64,000 nt of DNA from Cetobacterium sp. 2A (GCF_014250685.1 NZ_JACFAJ010000006.1:434001-498000); one strand, 5' to 3'; positions 1 through 10,346 are shown, numbered from the stretch's first letter. The notes: generated from the sequence alone by a model not told the origin. Program-made: numbers and translations.

Positions 1-28
1 CCCCAGATTCCATGTATTTTTTACTCAT
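1..28 (-). CDS. purM: Phosphoribosylformylglycinamidine cyclo-ligase, first codons only
   Basis: Only about nine codons are in the window. Reading leftward from an ATG at 28 gives MSKKYMESG, which resembles the start of PurM (AIR synthetase), the enzyme that closes the imidazole ring in purine synthesis. The ATG overlaps the end of purF by 8 bases, the tight packing seen throughout this operon. The call rests on a few residues and on its place after purF in a purine cluster; it would be weak without that context. Confidence 0.55.
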
Positions 29-1433
29 TATTCTCTCCCTTTTTAAGATTCTCTAATAAACTAAATACGCTTGTTGGATATTTTCCAGTAAAGCAAGCTA
101 AGCATATATTATTTCCTAATCCTTCTCTCATCCCCTCATGAGAAAGAAATGCCAATGAATCTGCACCGATATATTTTGCCAATTCATCTGCAATCAATCT
201 TGTACTTATTAGTTCGCTATAACTTGATGTATCCACTCCGTAAAAACATGGACTTATAATTGGTGCTGAAGCTATTCTCATATGCACTTCTTTAGCTCCT
301 GCCTCTTTTAAAAGATTAATTATATGTTTTGATGTTGTTCCTCTAACTATTGAATCATCAACTAGGACTACTCTTTTTCCTGAAACTACGGCTGCCATAG
401 CTGATAGTTTCATCTTTACTCCTCTTTCTCTTTGTTGCTGATTAGGCTTTATAAAAGTACGTCCTACATATCTATTTTTTACAAGTCCTAACTCATATGG
501 AAGACCAGAAAAATCTGAGTATCCCATTGCTGCTGAAAGAGAAGAGTCTGGAACTCCTATTACTATATCAGCTTCAACTGGATTTTCTTTTGCTAAAATA
601 TTTCCACAAACTCTTCTTGAATTATGGACGTTTAAACCATTTATACTGCTATCCGGTCTTGAGAAATATATATATTCCATGGCACACATTTTATCCTGTG
701 TATTTTCTGTATACTTTTGAGATTTTAAATCATTTTTAGATATTTTCAAAACCTCTCCAGGTTCTATTCCTCTTATGTATGTTCCACCAACTATTTCAAA
801 AGCTGAACTCTCAGAACTTACAACATATCCATTTTCTAACTTAGCAATTGAGAGTGGTCTAAAACCATTCTTATCTCTAATCACGTAAAGGTTCTCTTTA
901 TCCATTATTAAAAATGAGAAAGCTCCTTCTAGTCTAGGCAGTGCCTTTAAAATCTTCTCTTCAAAAGAACCAGCTTCTCTTTGAATAAGATGCCCAATTA
1001 TTTCACTATCAGATGTTGAATAAAAAATGCTTCCCATAGCTTCAAGTTGCATCTTCAATTCTTTTGCATTCACTATATTTCCATTATGAGCTATAACAAA
1101 ATCTCCAGTGTGAGAACGTATTAGAAGAGGTTGTACGTTATCTATCCCTCCTCCTCCAGCTGTTGAATATCTCACATGTCCTATAGACATTTTACCCGAA
1201 AGATTCTCAAGTTTTTCAGGAGAGAAGACCTCAGTTACGAGTCCCTCTCCTCTATGTCTTAATATTTCTTTACCTGTTGAAGTAGCAATTCCCGTTCCCT
1301 CTTGACCTCTATGTTGTAATGAATGTAATCCATAGTATGTAACGTGGGCTGCGTCTTCTACCCCAAATACTCCAAACACTCCACACTCTTCGTTGATTTT
1401 TCCATCTAAAAAATAATCTATTTCTAATTTCAT
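21..1433 (-). CDS. purF: Amidophosphoribosyltransferase
   Basis: Makes phosphoribosylamine from PRPP and glutamine, the committed step of de novo purine synthesis in the cytoplasm. The protein has 470 residues. The N-terminal Ntn-hydrolase glutaminase domain carries Cys17 in the motif ECGVFG. The 16 residues before it match the short propeptide removed in Bacillus-type PurF to expose the catalytic Cys. The phosphoribosyltransferase domain carries the PRPP loop [14 protein letters not shown] near 355-368. Cys250, Cys396, Cys444 and Cys447 are placed as the four ligands of the [4Fe-4S] cluster of the oxygen-sensitive Bacillus-type enzyme. Its ATG overlaps the purC stop by four bases (ATGA). Expression should follow the guanine riboswitch upstream of purE. 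Confidence 0.96.
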   Translation of the reverse strand: MKLEIDYFLDGKINEECGVFGVFGVEDAAHVTYYGLHSLQHRGQEGTGIATSTGKEILRHRGEGLVTEVFSPEKLENLSGKMSIGHVRYSTAGGGGIDNVQPLLIRSHTGDFVIAHNGNIVNAKELKMQLEAMGSIFYSTSDSEIIGHLIQREAGSFEEKILKALPRLEGAFSFLIMDKENLYVIRDKNGFRPLSIAKLENGYVVSSESSAFEIVGGTYIRGIEPGEVLKISKNDLKSQKYTENTQDKMCAMEYIYFSRPDSSINGLNVHNSRRVCGNILAKENPVEADIVIGVPDSSLSAAMGYSDFSGLPYELGLVKNRYVGRTFIKPNQQQRERGVKMKLSAMAAVVSGKRVVLVDDSIVRGTTSKHIINLLKEAGAKEVHMRIASAPIISPCFYGVDTSSYSELISTRLIADELAKYIGADSLAFLSHEGMREGLGNNICLACFTGKYPTSVFSLLENLKKGENNE

Positions 1434-2155
1434 ATTTTCCCCAATCCACTCATTCTAGATAAAACTTCTTGGTAAGCCTCTTCAACACTTCCTAAATCTC
1501 TTCTAAATCTATCTTTGTCCAATTTCTTATGACTCTTTTTATCCCAAAGACGACAAGTATCAGGAGATATCTCATCAGCTAAAATTATTTTTCCAGTTGA
1601 ATCTTTTCCAAATTCTATTTTAAAATCTATAAGTTCAATTCCTATTTCATCAAAGAAAGCTTTTAAAACTTCATTAATTTTTAAAGTAGTTGCATAGATA
1701 TAATCTAATTCCTCTCTAGTTGCTAATTTTAATGCAATTGCATGGAAATCATTGATTAGAGGATCTTTTAATTCATCTTTTTTATAGCAAATTTCTAAAA
1801 CTGGTACATCTAACTTATACCCTTCTTCAATTCCTAAAAGTTTTGCTGTAGAACCAGCTAATACATTTCTTGTGATTACCTCTAATGGAACTATTTCAAC
1901 TTTTTTACAAAGTTGTGATCTATCAGATAGAGTTCTTAGTAAATGAGTTTCTATTCCATGTTTTGATAGATGCTCATAAATTAAAGTTGTTATACTGTTA
2001 TTCAAGATACCCTTATTTACTATTTGACCTTTTTTAACATTATTGAAAGCTGTAGCATCATCTTTGTAAAAAATTATTACCTCTTCAGGATTATCAGTAG
2101 AAAAAACCTTTTTTGCTTTTCCTTCGTACATTTGTTTTCCTTCTAATGCTTTCAT
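1430..2155 (-). CDS. purC: Phosphoribosylaminoimidazole-succinocarboxamide synthase (SAICAR synthetase)
   Basis: Joins aspartate to CAIR using ATP, giving SAICAR. The protein has 241 residues, the normal length for the family, and starts [18 protein letters not shown], the usual SAICAR synthetase N-terminus with its glycine-rich nucleotide loop. The motif [12 protein letters not shown], typical of the active site, lies in the C-terminal third. The open frame extends 26 codons further upstream into the 3' end of purL. I chose the ATG at 2155 because an AGGGGG ribosome site precedes it and the upstream residues do not look like PurC. With this start there is a 22-base gap to purL. The stop overlaps the purF start (ATGA). 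Confidence 0.95.
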   Translation of the reverse strand: MKALEGKQMYEGKAKKVFSTDNPEEVIIFYKDDATAFNNVKKGQIVNKGILNNSITTLIYEHLSKHGIETHLLRTLSDRSQLCKKVEIVPLEVITRNVLAGSTAKLLGIEEGYKLDVPVLEICYKKDELKDPLINDFHAIALKLATREELDYIYATTLKINEVLKAFFDEIGIELIDFKIEFGKDSTGKIILADEISPDTCRLWDKKSHKKLDKDRFRRDLGSVEEAYQEVLSRMSGLGKI

Positions 2156-2177
2156 ATTAATGCCCCCTATATTATAT

Positions 2178-5100
2178 TTATTTTTTGAAATAATTAACTC
2201 CATTGGCAAAGATATCTTGTTCTTTATTTCCATTTATATTTTTGAAAAGTCCATCTTCGTAACGCTCCGAGTGAGCCATCTTACCAAAGATTTGTCCACA
2301 CTTTGAAACCATTCCTTCTATAGCATAATTAGATCCATTTAAGTTATAATCTCCATCCATAGTTGGATTTCCTAGTTCATCACAATACTGAGTTACAATT
2401 TGTCCATTTTCAAATAGTTGCTCTGCAAATTCTCTACTTACAACAAATTTTCCCTCTCCATGAGATACTGGAACTTTATGAGTTTCTCCAATTTCAAACG
2501 ATGATAACCAAGGTGAATTTACAGATGTTATTCTTGTATTTACCATTCTTGAAATGTGACGATTTATATCATTTCTAAATAGAGTCGGAGCTGTTTCATC
2601 TAGCATATCTACATCCCCGTGAGGTAACAGTCCTGATTTTATAAGAGCTTGGAATCCATTACATATTCCTAAGATTAATCCTTCGTTTTCTAAAAGTTTT
2701 TTTACACTATTTTTTATCTTTGGATTTTGTAAAATATTGGCTATAAATTTCCCAGATCCATCTGGTTCATCTCCAGCACTAAATCCACCAGGAATCATGA
2801 ATATTTGACTCTCTTCTATCTTTTGAGAAAGTTTTTCAATTGATTCTTTTATCTCTTCTACACTTAGGTTATTGAAAACAAATATTTCAGTTTCAGCACC
2901 AGCTGATTCAAAGGCTTTTCTTGAATCGTATTCACAGTTATTTCCAGGAAAAACTGGGATCAGAACTTTTGGTTTATCATAAAGTTTCTTTGCTTTTAAT
3001 TTTCCTTTAGTTGAATTTGTAGTATTTATAATCTCACTTTTCACTTCAACTTTATATGGATATATTTTTTTATATCTTTTTTCCCATTCTGTTTGAGATT
3101 CTTGTAAACTGATAATTTCACCGTTTATGTTTACATCTTTATTTTCTACTGTTTTTCCAATTAATTTTCCAAATTTTAACTCTTTTGTTGTCTCAACTAT
3201 AAGTGAACCTGGCATAATTTGAAGTACATCTTCTAGTGTTTCAATCTCAGCACCGATTTCATTTCCAAGTGCCATTTTTATAACTGATTCAGCTATTCCT
3301 CCAAACTTTATTGTTGAAGCTGATACTATTTTCTTCTCATTTATTGCTTGAATCACACCATCATAATTAGTTTTTATTTCTTCATAATTTGGCAAGTAAT
3401 TTTCTAGCATACTGTTTTTTATCAAGTATATATAGTTTCCAGCTTTTTTAAATTCTGGAGATATTATGTTTTTAACATCTTCTGTACAAACTGCAAATGA
3501 TATTAGAGTTGGAGGTACATCTAAATCTTTAAATGTTCCACTCATACTGTCTTTTCCACCAATCGCTGGAGTTTGAAACTCTAACTGAGCTTCTATTGCA
3601 CCTAGTAGAGCAGAGAAAGGTTTTCCCCATCTCTCAGATTTTGTTCCCAACTTCTCAAAATATTCTTGGAAACTAAGTCTAGCTTTTTTATAATCTCCAC
3701 CAGTTGCTACTATTCTTCCTAAAGATTCTATAACTGCATATATAGCTCCAAGGTACGGTGAATACTTTGCTATTAGTGGATTATATCCATATGTTAGAAC
3801 TGAACAGCTGTTAGTCATTCCAAACGTTGGAAGCTTTTGAACGGAAGCTTCTGCTTCTGTTAATTGTTTCTTTCCTCCAAATGGCATAAGAACACTACTT
3901 CTTCCAATTGATGCATCAAACATCTCAGCCATTCCCCTTTGAGAAGCAACATTCATATCTTGAAGCATATTTAGTATTTCTTGTTTTGTTCTTTTCTCTT
4001 TATATTCAAATGGATTTTTTCCCTCTTGTGTATTTATTTGAATCTCTTGCTCTTGTCTAACTCCATTTGTATCAAGAAACTCTCTTGAGATATCCACTAT
4101 TTTTTTACCATGATGATTTATAACAAGTCTTTCATCTTCTGTTACCGTTGCAACTATTGCAGACTCAAGATTTTCTTCTCTTACTAAAGCTTCAAATCTT
4201 TTTGCATCCTTTTCTTCAATAACTACTGCCATTCTCTCTTGAGATTCTGATATAGCAAGCTCTGTTCCACTAAGCCCTAAATATTTTACTGGAACTACAT
4301 CTAGATTTATCTCTACTCCTCTTGCAATCTCTCCAATTGCAACGCTCACTCCACCAGCTCCAAAATCATTTGATTTTTTAATCATTTTAGTTACTTCAGG
4401 ATTTCTAAATAATCTTTGAATTCTTCTCTCTACTGGGGCATTTCCCTTTTGAACCTCAGATGAACATTTTATCAGTGATGTTTCATTATGTTCCTTTGAA
4501 GAACCCGTTGCTCCTCCAACACCATCTCTTCCTGTTTTCCCACCTAAAAGAACTATTAAATCTCCAGCTACTGGCGTTTCTCTTCTAACGTACTCTTTCT
4601 TCACTGCTCCAACAACTGCTCCAACTTCCATTCTTTTAGCTCTATAACCATCGTCATAAATCTCTTTTACAAAAGTAGTTGCCAGTCCAATTTGATTTCC
4701 ATAAGATGAGTATCCATTGGCTGCTCCCTTAGATATTCTCTTTTGTGGAAGTTTGTTAGGAAGACTATTTTCTATCTCTTCACAGATATTTCCTGCTCCT
4801 GTTATTCTCATAGCTTGGTATACATAAGCTCTTCCAGAAAGTGGATCTCTTATAGCTCCTCCAACACAAGTACTTGCTCCACCAAAAGGTTCAATCTCTG
4901 TTGGATGGTTATGAGTTTCATTTTTAAACATCAATAACCATTTTTCAATAACTCCATCTACATCAACGTCCACTTCAATACTACACGCATTTATCTCTTC
5001 AGATTCTTCCAAATCTTCTAAATTTCCATTTTTTCTTATTGTTTTAGCACCTATTGTGGCCATATCCATAAGTGTCATAGGTTTTTTATTTCCGTGTATG

Positions 5101-5864
5101 CTCTCTCTTAATTGTAAATATTTTTCATATGCTCTTTGAATTGTTTCTTTAAATTTTCCTTCTTGAATTGTTACATCTTTTAGAATAGTTTCAAAAGTAG
5201 TGTGTCTACAGTGATCTGACCAGTATGTATCTAGTACTTTTATTTCAGTTTCACTTGGGTCTCTTGCTTCTTCATTTTTAAAATAGTTTTGAATATGCTT
5301 TAAATCTTTTTCAGTCATAGCTAAAGAATGAATTTCTAAAAATTCTCTTAGACCATCTTCTGACATTTCTCTAAAACCTTTATAGATAGGTATTGAATTA
5401 ATTTCGATATTTTTTTGATTAGACAATTGAGACAAATCTTTTTCCATTGTTTCAATTGGATTTATTAGATAGTTTTTTATTGCTTGAAAATCTTTTATCT
5501 CTCCATGAAAAACGATTACTTTTCCACTTTTTATTTCTACTCCGTCTCTATTGCTAAGAAGAGTTAAACATTGCTGAGCCGAATCAGCTCTTTGGTCATA
5601 TTGCCCTGGTAAAAACTCCAAAGCCAAATAATTTAATCTTGATAAATGCAGTTCATCATACACAAAATCTGTAACTGGTTCTGATAAAACCTTTGTTTTT
5701 AATAGAGTTATATCTTCAGAGTTTGCATTAAATATATCATACACATTATAAATCTCTATTTTTGACAGTCCAGTTTCTTTTAAATTTTCTTTTATCTCTC
5801 CTAATAATGAATTGCTTTCAACTTGAAATCCCTCTTTTTTCTTTACAAATACACGTCTATTCAT
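2178..5864 (-). CDS. purL: Phosphoribosylformylglycinamidine synthase, fused large form (PurL plus PurQ-like glutaminase)
   Basis: Converts FGAR, ATP and glutamine to FGAM. At 1228 residues it is the single-chain form, with synthetase and glutaminase in one protein rather than the PurS-PurL-PurQ complex; no purS or purQ is present in this operon. A linker domain occupies roughly 1-200. Two PurM-like synthetase halves follow ([20 protein letters not shown] near 310, [11 protein letters not shown] in the second half). A class I glutamine amidotransferase fills the last 260 or so residues: [27 protein letters not shown], the nucleophile Cys in [10 protein letters not shown], and HSERYEDG at the end. 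Its sequence is of the type found in Clostridium and Fusobacterium. The start overlaps the purK stop by four bases. Confidence 0.96.
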   Translation of the reverse strand: MNRRVFVKKKEGFQVESNSLLGEIKENLKETGLSKIEIYNVYDIFNANSEDITLLKTKVLSEPVTDFVYDELHLSRLNYLALEFLPGQYDQRADSAQQCLTLLSNRDGVEIKSGKVIVFHGEIKDFQAIKNYLINPIETMEKDLSQLSNQKNIEINSIPIYKGFREMSEDGLREFLEIHSLAMTEKDLKHIQNYFKNEEARDPSETEIKVLDTYWSDHCRHTTFETILKDVTIQEGKFKETIQRAYEKYLQLRESIHGNKKPMTLMDMATIGAKTIRKNGNLEDLEESEEINACSIEVDVDVDGVIEKWLLMFKNETHNHPTEIEPFGGASTCVGGAIRDPLSGRAYVYQAMRITGAGNICEEIENSLPNKLPQKRISKGAANGYSSYGNQIGLATTFVKEIYDDGYRAKRMEVGAVVGAVKKEYVRRETPVAGDLIVLLGGKTGRDGVGGATGSSKEHNETSLIKCSSEVQKGNAPVERRIQRLFRNPEVTKMIKKSNDFGAGGVSVAIGEIARGVEINLDVVPVKYLGLSGTELAISESQERMAVVIEEKDAKRFEALVREENLESAIVATVTEDERLVINHHGKKIVDISREFLDTNGVRQEQEIQINTQEGKNPFEYKEKRTKQEILNMLQDMNVASQRGMAEMFDASIGRSSVLMPFGGKKQLTEAEASVQKLPTFGMTNSCSVLTYGYNPLIAKYSPYLGAIYAVIESLGRIVATGGDYKKARLSFQEYFEKLGTKSERWGKPFSALLGAIEAQLEFQTPAIGGKDSMSGTFKDLDVPPTLISFAVCTEDVKNIISPEFKKAGNYIYLIKNSMLENYLPNYEEIKTNYDGVIQAINEKKIVSASTIKFGGIAESVIKMALGNEIGAEIETLEDVLQIMPGSLIVETTKELKFGKLIGKTVENKDVNINGEIISLQESQTEWEKRYKKIYPYKVEVKSEIINTTNSTKGKLKAKKLYDKPKVLIPVFPGNNCEYDSRKAFESAGAETEIFVFNNLSVEEIKESIEKLSQKIEESQIFMIPGGFSAGDEPDGSGKFIANILQNPKIKNSVKKLLENEGLILGICNGFQALIKSGLLPHGDVDMLDETAPTLFRNDINRHISRMVNTRITSVNSPWLSSFEIGETHKVPVSHGEGKFVVSREFAEQLFENGQIVTQYCDELGNPTMDGDYNLNGSNYAIEGMVSKCGQIFGKMAHSERYEDGLFKNINGNKEQDIFANGVNYFKK

Positions 5865-6973
5865 TTCCCCTCCAAATATAGTGATTCAGCTCTTTCAATT
5901 ATTTCATTTAGTTGATTACCTGTAAAATTTATATGACCCATTTTCCTATTTATTTTCCACTCTTTCTTCCCATAGATATGAAGAATTTCGTTTTCGTTAT
6001 CTTTAAAATTTTCTATATATTTTTTATGTTCTCCTAAAACATTTAACATAACACTATTTTTAATAAGTTTTGGTAAATCCATTTTTTCTCCACAGATGCT
6101 TTTTATATGCAGGTGAAACTGTGAACTATCACATCCATCAGTAGTATAATGAGCACTATTATGTGGTCTTGGAGCCATTTCATTAAAGTATATTTCTCCT
6201 GCTTTTCCTATGAAAAACTCTATTCCTAGTGGACCTACAAAATCTAAATTTTCTATTATTTTTTTTGAAATCTGTTCAACTTCTTTTTTTAACTCATCAT
6301 CTATTCTTGCTGGGACTATAGTCATATGAAGAATCCCATTTTTATGAATATTTTCTCCAACAGGGAATGTTATAACGTCTCCATTAACTCCTCTAACTAC
6401 CAGACATGATACTTCTAAGTTAAAATTAATCATCTCTTCTAAAATACATTCAGTTTTGCCCGTTTCAATTTCCTTTAAATCTGATTCATCTCTTATTATC
6501 CACTGACCTTTTCCATCGTATCCACCAGCTGTGGTTTTAAGTATTGCCGGATAACCTATTTCAGTTATGGCATCTTTTAAGTCCTCTTGACTCTTTACGA
6601 CTTTAAACTTTGCTGTTCTTATTCCTAATTTTGCAACAGCAGTTTTTTCTCTAATTCTATTTTGACTTATATAAAGGGGTCTATTTCCTTGGGGTATATA
6701 GGCATCTAATTCTTTTAAAATCTCTAATGATAAAGTTGGAACATTTTCAAATTCGTAAGTTATAACAGATGAAAGCTCTGCCATCGTTTTCAGTGCTTCT
6801 TTATCATCATAATTTGCCATTATGAAAGTATCTGCTGAAAATCTTGCACACGCATCTTCTGATGGATCTAATACTAAAGTTTTATAGTTTAGCTCTTTTG
6901 CTGCCTCACATAACATCTTAGCTAGCTGACCACCACCGAGTATCCCAATAACTTTTCCCTTTGTTATTTTCAC
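5861..6973 (-). CDS. purK: N5-carboxyaminoimidazole ribonucleotide synthase
   Basis: ATP-grasp enzyme that carboxylates AIR to N5-CAIR with bicarbonate and ATP and passes it to PurE. The protein has 370 residues, normal for PurK. It opens with [13 protein letters not shown], a glycine-rich nucleotide-binding start. The ATP-grasp core includes [15 protein letters not shown] near 145-160 and EISC-like and EFF strands, with [14 protein letters not shown] near 265-280 as the conserved metal and active-site segment. It overlaps both neighbours by four bases (purE upstream, purL downstream), so translation is probably coupled along the operon. Confidence 0.95.
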   Translation of the reverse strand: MKITKGKVIGILGGGQLAKMLCEAAKELNYKTLVLDPSEDACARFSADTFIMANYDDKEALKTMAELSSVITYEFENVPTLSLEILKELDAYIPQGNRPLYISQNRIREKTAVAKLGIRTAKFKVVKSQEDLKDAITEIGYPAILKTTAGGYDGKGQWIIRDESDLKEIETGKTECILEEMINFNLEVSCLVVRGVNGDVITFPVGENIHKNGILHMTIVPARIDDELKKEVEQISKKIIENLDFVGPLGIEFFIGKAGEIYFNEMAPRPHNSAHYTTDGCDSSQFHLHIKSICGEKMDLPKLIKNSVMLNVLGEHKKYIENFKDNENEILHIYGKKEWKINRKMGHINFTGNQLNEIIERAESLYLEGK

Positions 6974-7455
6974 TCATTCACCTCACTATTTTCTAGAATT
7001 TGCATTTTCATAGAGTGTCTAAACTGTTTTATCTTCTCAGATACCAAGCTATCTTCTAGCCCTATTATTTGAGCTGCTAAAATTCCTGCATTCTTAGCTC
7101 CGGCTGTTCCTATTGCAACTGTTGCAACTGGAATTCCTCCAGGCATTTGAACTATCGATAGAAGTGAATCCATACCTTTCAAAGCTTTTGACTCTACCGG
7201 AACACCTATCACTGGAAGAGTTGTTAAACTAGCAACCATTCCTGGTAAATGGGCTGCTCCACCAGCACCAGCTATTATAACTTTAATTCCTCTCTCCTCA
7301 GCACTTTTAGCATATTCAAACATCAGTTCTGGAGTTCTGTGAGCAGATACTATTTTCACTTCATGTTCTATCCCAAACTCCTTTAACATCTTTATTGCCT
7401 CAGACATAGTTGGTAAATCGGATTTACTTCCCATTATGACACCGACTTTTATCAT
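6970..7455 (-). CDS. purE: N5-carboxyaminoimidazole ribonucleotide mutase
   Basis: Class I PurE, which moves the carboxyl group of N5-CAIR to give CAIR. It is the partner of the adjacent purK. The protein has 161 residues with the start [14 protein letters not shown] and the classic PurE motifs [21 protein letters not shown] and [26 protein letters not shown]. The open frame runs 35 codons further upstream, through the riboswitch terminator. I chose the ATG at 7455 because GGGGAGGA sits directly upstream at 7461-7468 and because the protein then starts like its family. It is the first gene of the operon. Confidence 0.96.
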   Translation of the reverse strand: MIKVGVIMGSKSDLPTMSEAIKMLKEFGIEHEVKIVSAHRTPELMFEYAKSAEERGIKVIIAGAGGAAHLPGMVASLTTLPVIGVPVESKALKGMDSLLSIVQMPGGIPVATVAIGTAGAKNAGILAAQIIGLEDSLVSEKIKQFRHSMKMQILENSEVNE

Positions 7456-7483
7456 TAAAATCCTCCCCCAAAGTGTTTTAAGT

Positions 7484-7519
7484 ATAAAAAAAAGGAAACC
7501 ACAAGATATGGGTTTCCTT
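7484..7519 (-). terminator. Intrinsic terminator of the pur riboswitch
   Basis: On the minus strand a perfect 9-bp stem (arms 7511-7519 and 7492-7500, AAGGAAACC/GGTTTCCTT) with a loop of about 10 bases is followed by eight U. It lies between the guanine aptamer and purE, where a ligand-controlled transcription terminator is expected. Confidence 0.9.
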
Positions 7520-7570
7520 AAGTCATATAATTTTTGCGTACACAAAAAATATCGTATCACAAAACTATAT

Positions 7571-7639
7571 GCTCATAGTCCGCAAATTTAAGGTTCGCAG
7601 GTAGAAACTCGTCATCCATATCATGACTATTATATAAGC
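7571..7639 (-). promoter_or_regulatory. Guanine-class purine riboswitch aptamer
   Basis: Read on the minus strand, this has the purine (G-box) aptamer core. P1 pairs GCTTATA (7633-7639) with TATGAGC (7571-7577). P2 pairs GTCAT/ATGAC around GATATGG. The joining segment is GAGTTTCTACC. P3 is closed around CCTTAAA, and the core ends GGACTATG. The base equivalent to position 74 of the xpt aptamer is C (at 7578), which pairs with guanine or hypoxanthine; adenine riboswitches have U there. With the terminator at 7484-7519 this predicts that high guanine stops transcription before purE. A competing helix can be drawn between 7561-7571 and 7524-7534. I did not compute a fold. Confidence 0.93.
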
Positions 7640-7706
7640 TCTATTTTGATTCAATTATTTATTTCGTTTATGTATGCACTATAGCATGTATATGTTTATT
7701 TATCAA

Positions 7707-8525
7707 CTATTTTTTTGAATAAATATCAATTTTCTGATAAGGAATTTCGATATTATTTGCATCAAATACGTTTTTAACTTTCTCGTTACATCCAAAATAT
7801 ACGTCCCAATAGTCGTCCTTTTTTACCCAAGCTCTGAACACAAAGTCCAATGAACTTGCGTTGTGCTTCACAAGTTTTATCATATTTTTATGGTCATGTA
7901 ATATTCTAGAATCTTCATCCATAACTCCTTGAAGAAGTTTTATAACTTTTTCAATTGGAGTGTCATATGATACAGAAAATATTAGATCTACTCTTCTTTC
8001 TGCGTTAATAGAATAGTTGATTATTGGGTTATTTGCTAACTGCCCATTTGGCACAATTATTCTTTTATTATCTACTGTGTTAAGAGTTGTATATAAAATA
8101 TGAATCTCATCAACTGTTCCTTCTACTTTACCATTATCTGAAATATAGTCTCCTTTAGAGAACTGTTTAAACATTAAAATCAGTACTCCTCCTGCTAAAT
8201 TCGAAAGACTTCCCTGTAATGCTAAACCTACTGCGATACCTGCAGTACCTAAAATTGTTACTAATGAAGTTGCTTGAACTCCAATTATACTAATTACTAA
8301 AAATAAATATGCAACATATATCAATGTTTTTATTAAAGATATAGTGAAAGTTTCAAGTAGTGCCTCAACTTTATTCTTTCTCATTGCTGCTCTTGTAACC
8401 CTAAGAATTCCATCCATTAATGGTCTTGCTATAAAAAATAGCACTATCAATAGAATTATTCTAATTGCTATTCCAGGTAATACGTCTACAAAACTGTCTT
8501 TGAATGTATTTAATACATTTATCAT
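7707..8525 (-). CDS. mscS: Small-conductance mechanosensitive channel, MscS family
   Basis: Inner-membrane channel that opens under membrane tension and releases solutes during hypo-osmotic shock. The protein has 272 residues, close to the 286 of E. coli MscS. It has two N-terminal membrane helices, then the pore helix with the Ala/Gly pattern GTAGIAVGLALQGSLSNLAG near 95-115. A soluble beta domain follows (GDYI...GTVDEIHILYT...VPNGQLANNPI) and then an alpha/beta C-terminal cage. It has a single-gene layout with its own upstream region. Downstream lies the pur leader, transcribed in the same direction. Confidence 0.93.
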   Translation of the reverse strand: MINVLNTFKDSFVDVLPGIAIRIILLIVLFFIARPLMDGILRVTRAAMRKNKVEALLETFTISLIKTLIYVAYLFLVISIIGVQATSLVTILGTAGIAVGLALQGSLSNLAGGVLILMFKQFSKGDYISDNGKVEGTVDEIHILYTTLNTVDNKRIIVPNGQLANNPIINYSINAERRVDLIFSVSYDTPIEKVIKLLQGVMDEDSRILHDHKNMIKLVKHNASSLDFVFRAWVKKDDYWDVYFGCNEKVKNVFDANNIEIPYQKIDIYSKK

Positions 8526-8598
8526 AGAACCTCTCCTTTTTTATATTTTATTAAATTATTTATACTATATTGTATTATATTTATATTCCTTTCACAAG

Positions 8599-8627
8599 AA
8601 AAAAAAAGACACACTTTTCAGTATGTC
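8599..8627 (-). terminator. Terminator after the tRNA-Glu/tRNA-Val pair
   Basis: On the minus strand a 7-bp stem GACATAC/GTGTGTC (8621-8627 with 8608-8614, two G-U pairs) with loop TGAAAA is followed by nine U. It lies 16 bases beyond the 3' end of tRNA-Val. Confidence 0.8.
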
Positions 8628-8642
8628 GTGATTTATTTATTA

Positions 8643-8718
8643 TGGTGGAAACAACAGGACTTGAACCTGTGACCCCCTGCTTGTAAGGCAGGTGCTCTCC
8701 CAACTGAGCTATGCTTCC
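8643..8718 (-). tRNA. tRNA-Val (anticodon TAC)
   Basis: Reads as a full cloverleaf on the minus strand. The acceptor stem GGAAGCA is paired with the 3' strand, the D arm is AGCTCAGTTGGGAGAGC, the anticodon loop is CTTACAA (TAC), the T arm is GGTTCAAGTCC and the CCA end is encoded. The gene is base-for-base identical to the tRNA-Val at 63069-63144. Confidence 0.97.
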
Positions 8719-8720
8719 GA

Positions 8721-8795
8721 TGGTACCCCGTAGGGGAATCGAACCCCTGTTTATAGAGTGAAAATCTATTGTCCTAACCGTTGAACGAACGGGGC
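8721..8795 (-). tRNA. tRNA-Glu (anticodon TTC)
   Basis: A minus-strand cloverleaf of 75 bases with acceptor GCCCCGT/ACGGGGT, anticodon loop TTTTCAC (TTC), T arm GGTTCGATTCC and encoded CCA. It lies two bases upstream of tRNA-Val and shares its promoter and terminator. Confidence 0.97.
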
Positions 8796-8813
8796 AACTC
8801 TAATAACAAAATT

Positions 8814-8842
8814 AGTATATCATAATCGCTATCTTTTGTCAA
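8814..8842 (-). promoter_or_regulatory. Promoter of the tRNA-Glu/tRNA-Val operon
   Basis: A consensus housekeeping promoter on the minus strand: TTGACA (8837-8842), 17-base spacer, TATACT (8814-8819). The -35 box lies inside the last codons of the alkyltransferase gene, so that gene and the tRNA promoter overlap. Confidence 0.87.
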
Positions 8843-9305
8843 TGAGTTTTTTATTTTTATTCTCGTGATTTAAAAGCCATTCTTTCTTGCTGATTCCACC
8901 GGCATATCCAACAAGTTTTCCACTCATTCCAATAACTCTATGGCATGGAATCACAACTGCTATTTTGTTTTTATTATTTGCTCCACCAACTGCTCTAACA
9001 GCTTTTGGATTTCCAATTCTTACAGCTATATCTTTATAAGTTGCAGTTTCTCCATATGGAATTTTTATAAGTTCTTTCCAAACATTCTTTTGAAATTCTG
9101 TCCCATTTAATAAAATAGGTATATTAAACTCCAATCTTTCACCGATAAAATATTCACTTAATTGCTTTATAATATTTTCAGTCAATTTATTTTTATTCTC
9201 TTGTTTTAATTCTTCATCTATAAAATCTAATCCTAATAAATAGTCCTCATCATTAATAACTCTAATCATTCCTAAAGGTGATGTATAATATCCCAAATAT
9301 TCCAC
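8829..9305 (-). CDS. ogt: Methylated-DNA--protein-cysteine S-methyltransferase
   Basis: Suicide repair enzyme that moves the methyl group of O6-methylguanine (and O4-methylthymine) in DNA to its own cysteine. The protein has 158 residues with the Ada/Ogt C-terminal domain. GTEFQKNVWKELIKIPYGETATY (two segments near 68-90) starts the DNA-binding fold. The acceptor is Cys121 in IPCHRVIG, followed by GYAGG and KEWLLNHE. There is no AraC-type activator part, so it is a stand-alone Ogt/MGMT. The symbol could equally be adaB. It follows the hydrolase gene by 22 bases, possibly as a two-gene unit. Confidence 0.93.
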   Translation of the reverse strand: MEYLGYYTSPLGMIRVINDEDYLLGLDFIDEELKQENKNKLTENIIKQLSEYFIGERLEFNIPILLNGTEFQKNVWKELIKIPYGETATYKDIAVRIGNPKAVRAVGGANNKNKIAVVIPCHRVIGMSGKLVGYAGGISKKEWLLNHENKNKKLIDKR

Positions 9306-9327
9306 AATTTTACCTCCTTATAACAAA

Positions 9328-10143
9328 TTAATTAGCTAAGAAACTTTCTATTTTACTCATAAGATACTCAGGACAATCTAAAAATGGAGAGTGTCCTGAA
9401 TCTTTTAAGACAATAACTTCACTTTTACTGTTAAGTGCTTTTGCAGTCTCATCTATTTCGTCTTTGTTAACAATACAATCATTTTCACCCCAAGTCAAGA
9501 GAACTGGAGCTTTTATATTCTTAATATTGTTATTTCCATTTGAGCATCCATTATTTTCGTTTGAAATATTGAATGTAGATAATGCTCTATATATTTCTAT
9601 CAGGTTTCTTTGATTTAAAGATGCCTCGATATATTCCTTGTTATCTTTTTCATCAGGTTTCTTGTTTACATAGATTGCTTTATCCCAAAGTTCTTCCATA
9701 AAATTGGTATCTTTACTATTTATAGCATTTGATATAGTCATCACTTGAACAGGATCATAAACTGGACATCCTTTATACCCTACACTCTCTATTAAAATAA
9801 GTGCATCTATATTCTCCGGATAATTCGAAGCATAATCTAAACACACACATCCTCCAGCAGACCATCCAAGTAGAACAAATGATTCAATCTTTAATTTCTT
9901 AATAAATTCATGTAAATCTTTTGATAAATCACCTATTTCATTTATTTTTTTTATATAACTACTTTGTCCAAATCCACGTAAATCTGGGATGTAAACTGTA
10001 TAATCTTTAGGTAAATATGGAATTATAGGTTTGAAATGGAGCCCTGAACATATATTTCCATGAATCATTATCATTACCTTACTTCCATTCTCAATTTTTC
10101 TATATGATATTATTTCATTATTTGATAATTTTATATTTAACAA
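9328..10143 (-). CDS. Alpha/beta hydrolase family protein
   Basis: The protein has 271 residues and the alpha/beta-hydrolase fold. MIMIHGNICSG near 24-34 forms the oxyanion region, and DLRGFGQSS follows. The nucleophile elbow is GWSAGG with Ser95. The acid Asp is likely in LTWGENDCIV, and the His is in DSGHSPFLD near 253. There is no signal peptide or membrane helix, so it is cytoplasmic. Relatives include esterases, epoxide hydrolases and haloperoxidase-like proteins; the substrate cannot be read from sequence. It shares a strand with the downstream alkyltransferase and lies just downstream of the tRNA-fMet terminator. Confidence 0.85.
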   Translation of the reverse strand: MLNIKLSNNEIISYRKIENGSKVMIMIHGNICSGLHFKPIIPYLPKDYTVYIPDLRGFGQSSYIKKINEIGDLSKDLHEFIKKLKIESFVLLGWSAGGCVCLDYASNYPENIDALILIESVGYKGCPVYDPVQVMTISNAINSKDTNFMEELWDKAIYVNKKPDEKDNKEYIEASLNQRNLIEIYRALSTFNISNENNGCSNGNNNIKNIKAPVLLTWGENDCIVNKDEIDETAKALNSKSEVIVLKDSGHSPFLDCPEYLMSKIESFLAN

Positions 10144-10173
10144 ATTTAATCACTCCCTCAGCTGATTAATAAA

Positions 10174-10201
10174 ATAAAAAAAAACACACGTTAGTGTGTT
10201 T
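10174..10201 (-). terminator. Terminator of tRNA-fMet
   Basis: On the minus strand an 8-bp perfect stem AAACACAC/GTGTGTTT (10194-10201 with 10182-10189) with a TAAC loop is followed by a run of U. It lies 12 bases beyond the tRNA-fMet 3' end. Confidence 0.85.
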
Positions 10202-10212
10202 AAAATTTCATT

Positions 10213-10288
10213 TGGTGGCGGGGATTGGATTCGAACCAATGACCTTCGGGTTATGAGCCCGACGAGCTGCCAACTGCTCTACCCCGCG
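10213..10288 (-). tRNA. Initiator tRNA-fMet (anticodon CAT)
   Basis: A minus-strand cloverleaf of 76 bases with encoded CCA. The first acceptor base C1 faces C72 and is unpaired. The anticodon stem has three stacked G-C pairs (CGGG..CCCG) around CTCATAA. Both are initiator marks and separate it from elongator Met and from Ile (CAT). Confidence 0.95.
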
Positions 10289-10317
10289 ACATGTATTTGT
10301 TTGTTCTGTATATATAG

Positions 10318-10346
10318 ATAATACCAAAGATTTAAACCTTTGTCAA
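10318..10346 (-). promoter_or_regulatory. Promoter of tRNA-fMet
   Basis: TTGACA (10341-10346), 17-base spacer, TATTAT (10318-10323) on the minus strand. Its -35 box occupies the same bases as a divergent -35 (TTGTCA, 10340-10345) that could serve the helicase gene. Confidence 0.85.

Noticed and set aside
2156..2233. N-terminal extension of purC into purL
   Set aside because: Family alignment starts at MKALEG; AGGGGG precedes the inner ATG.
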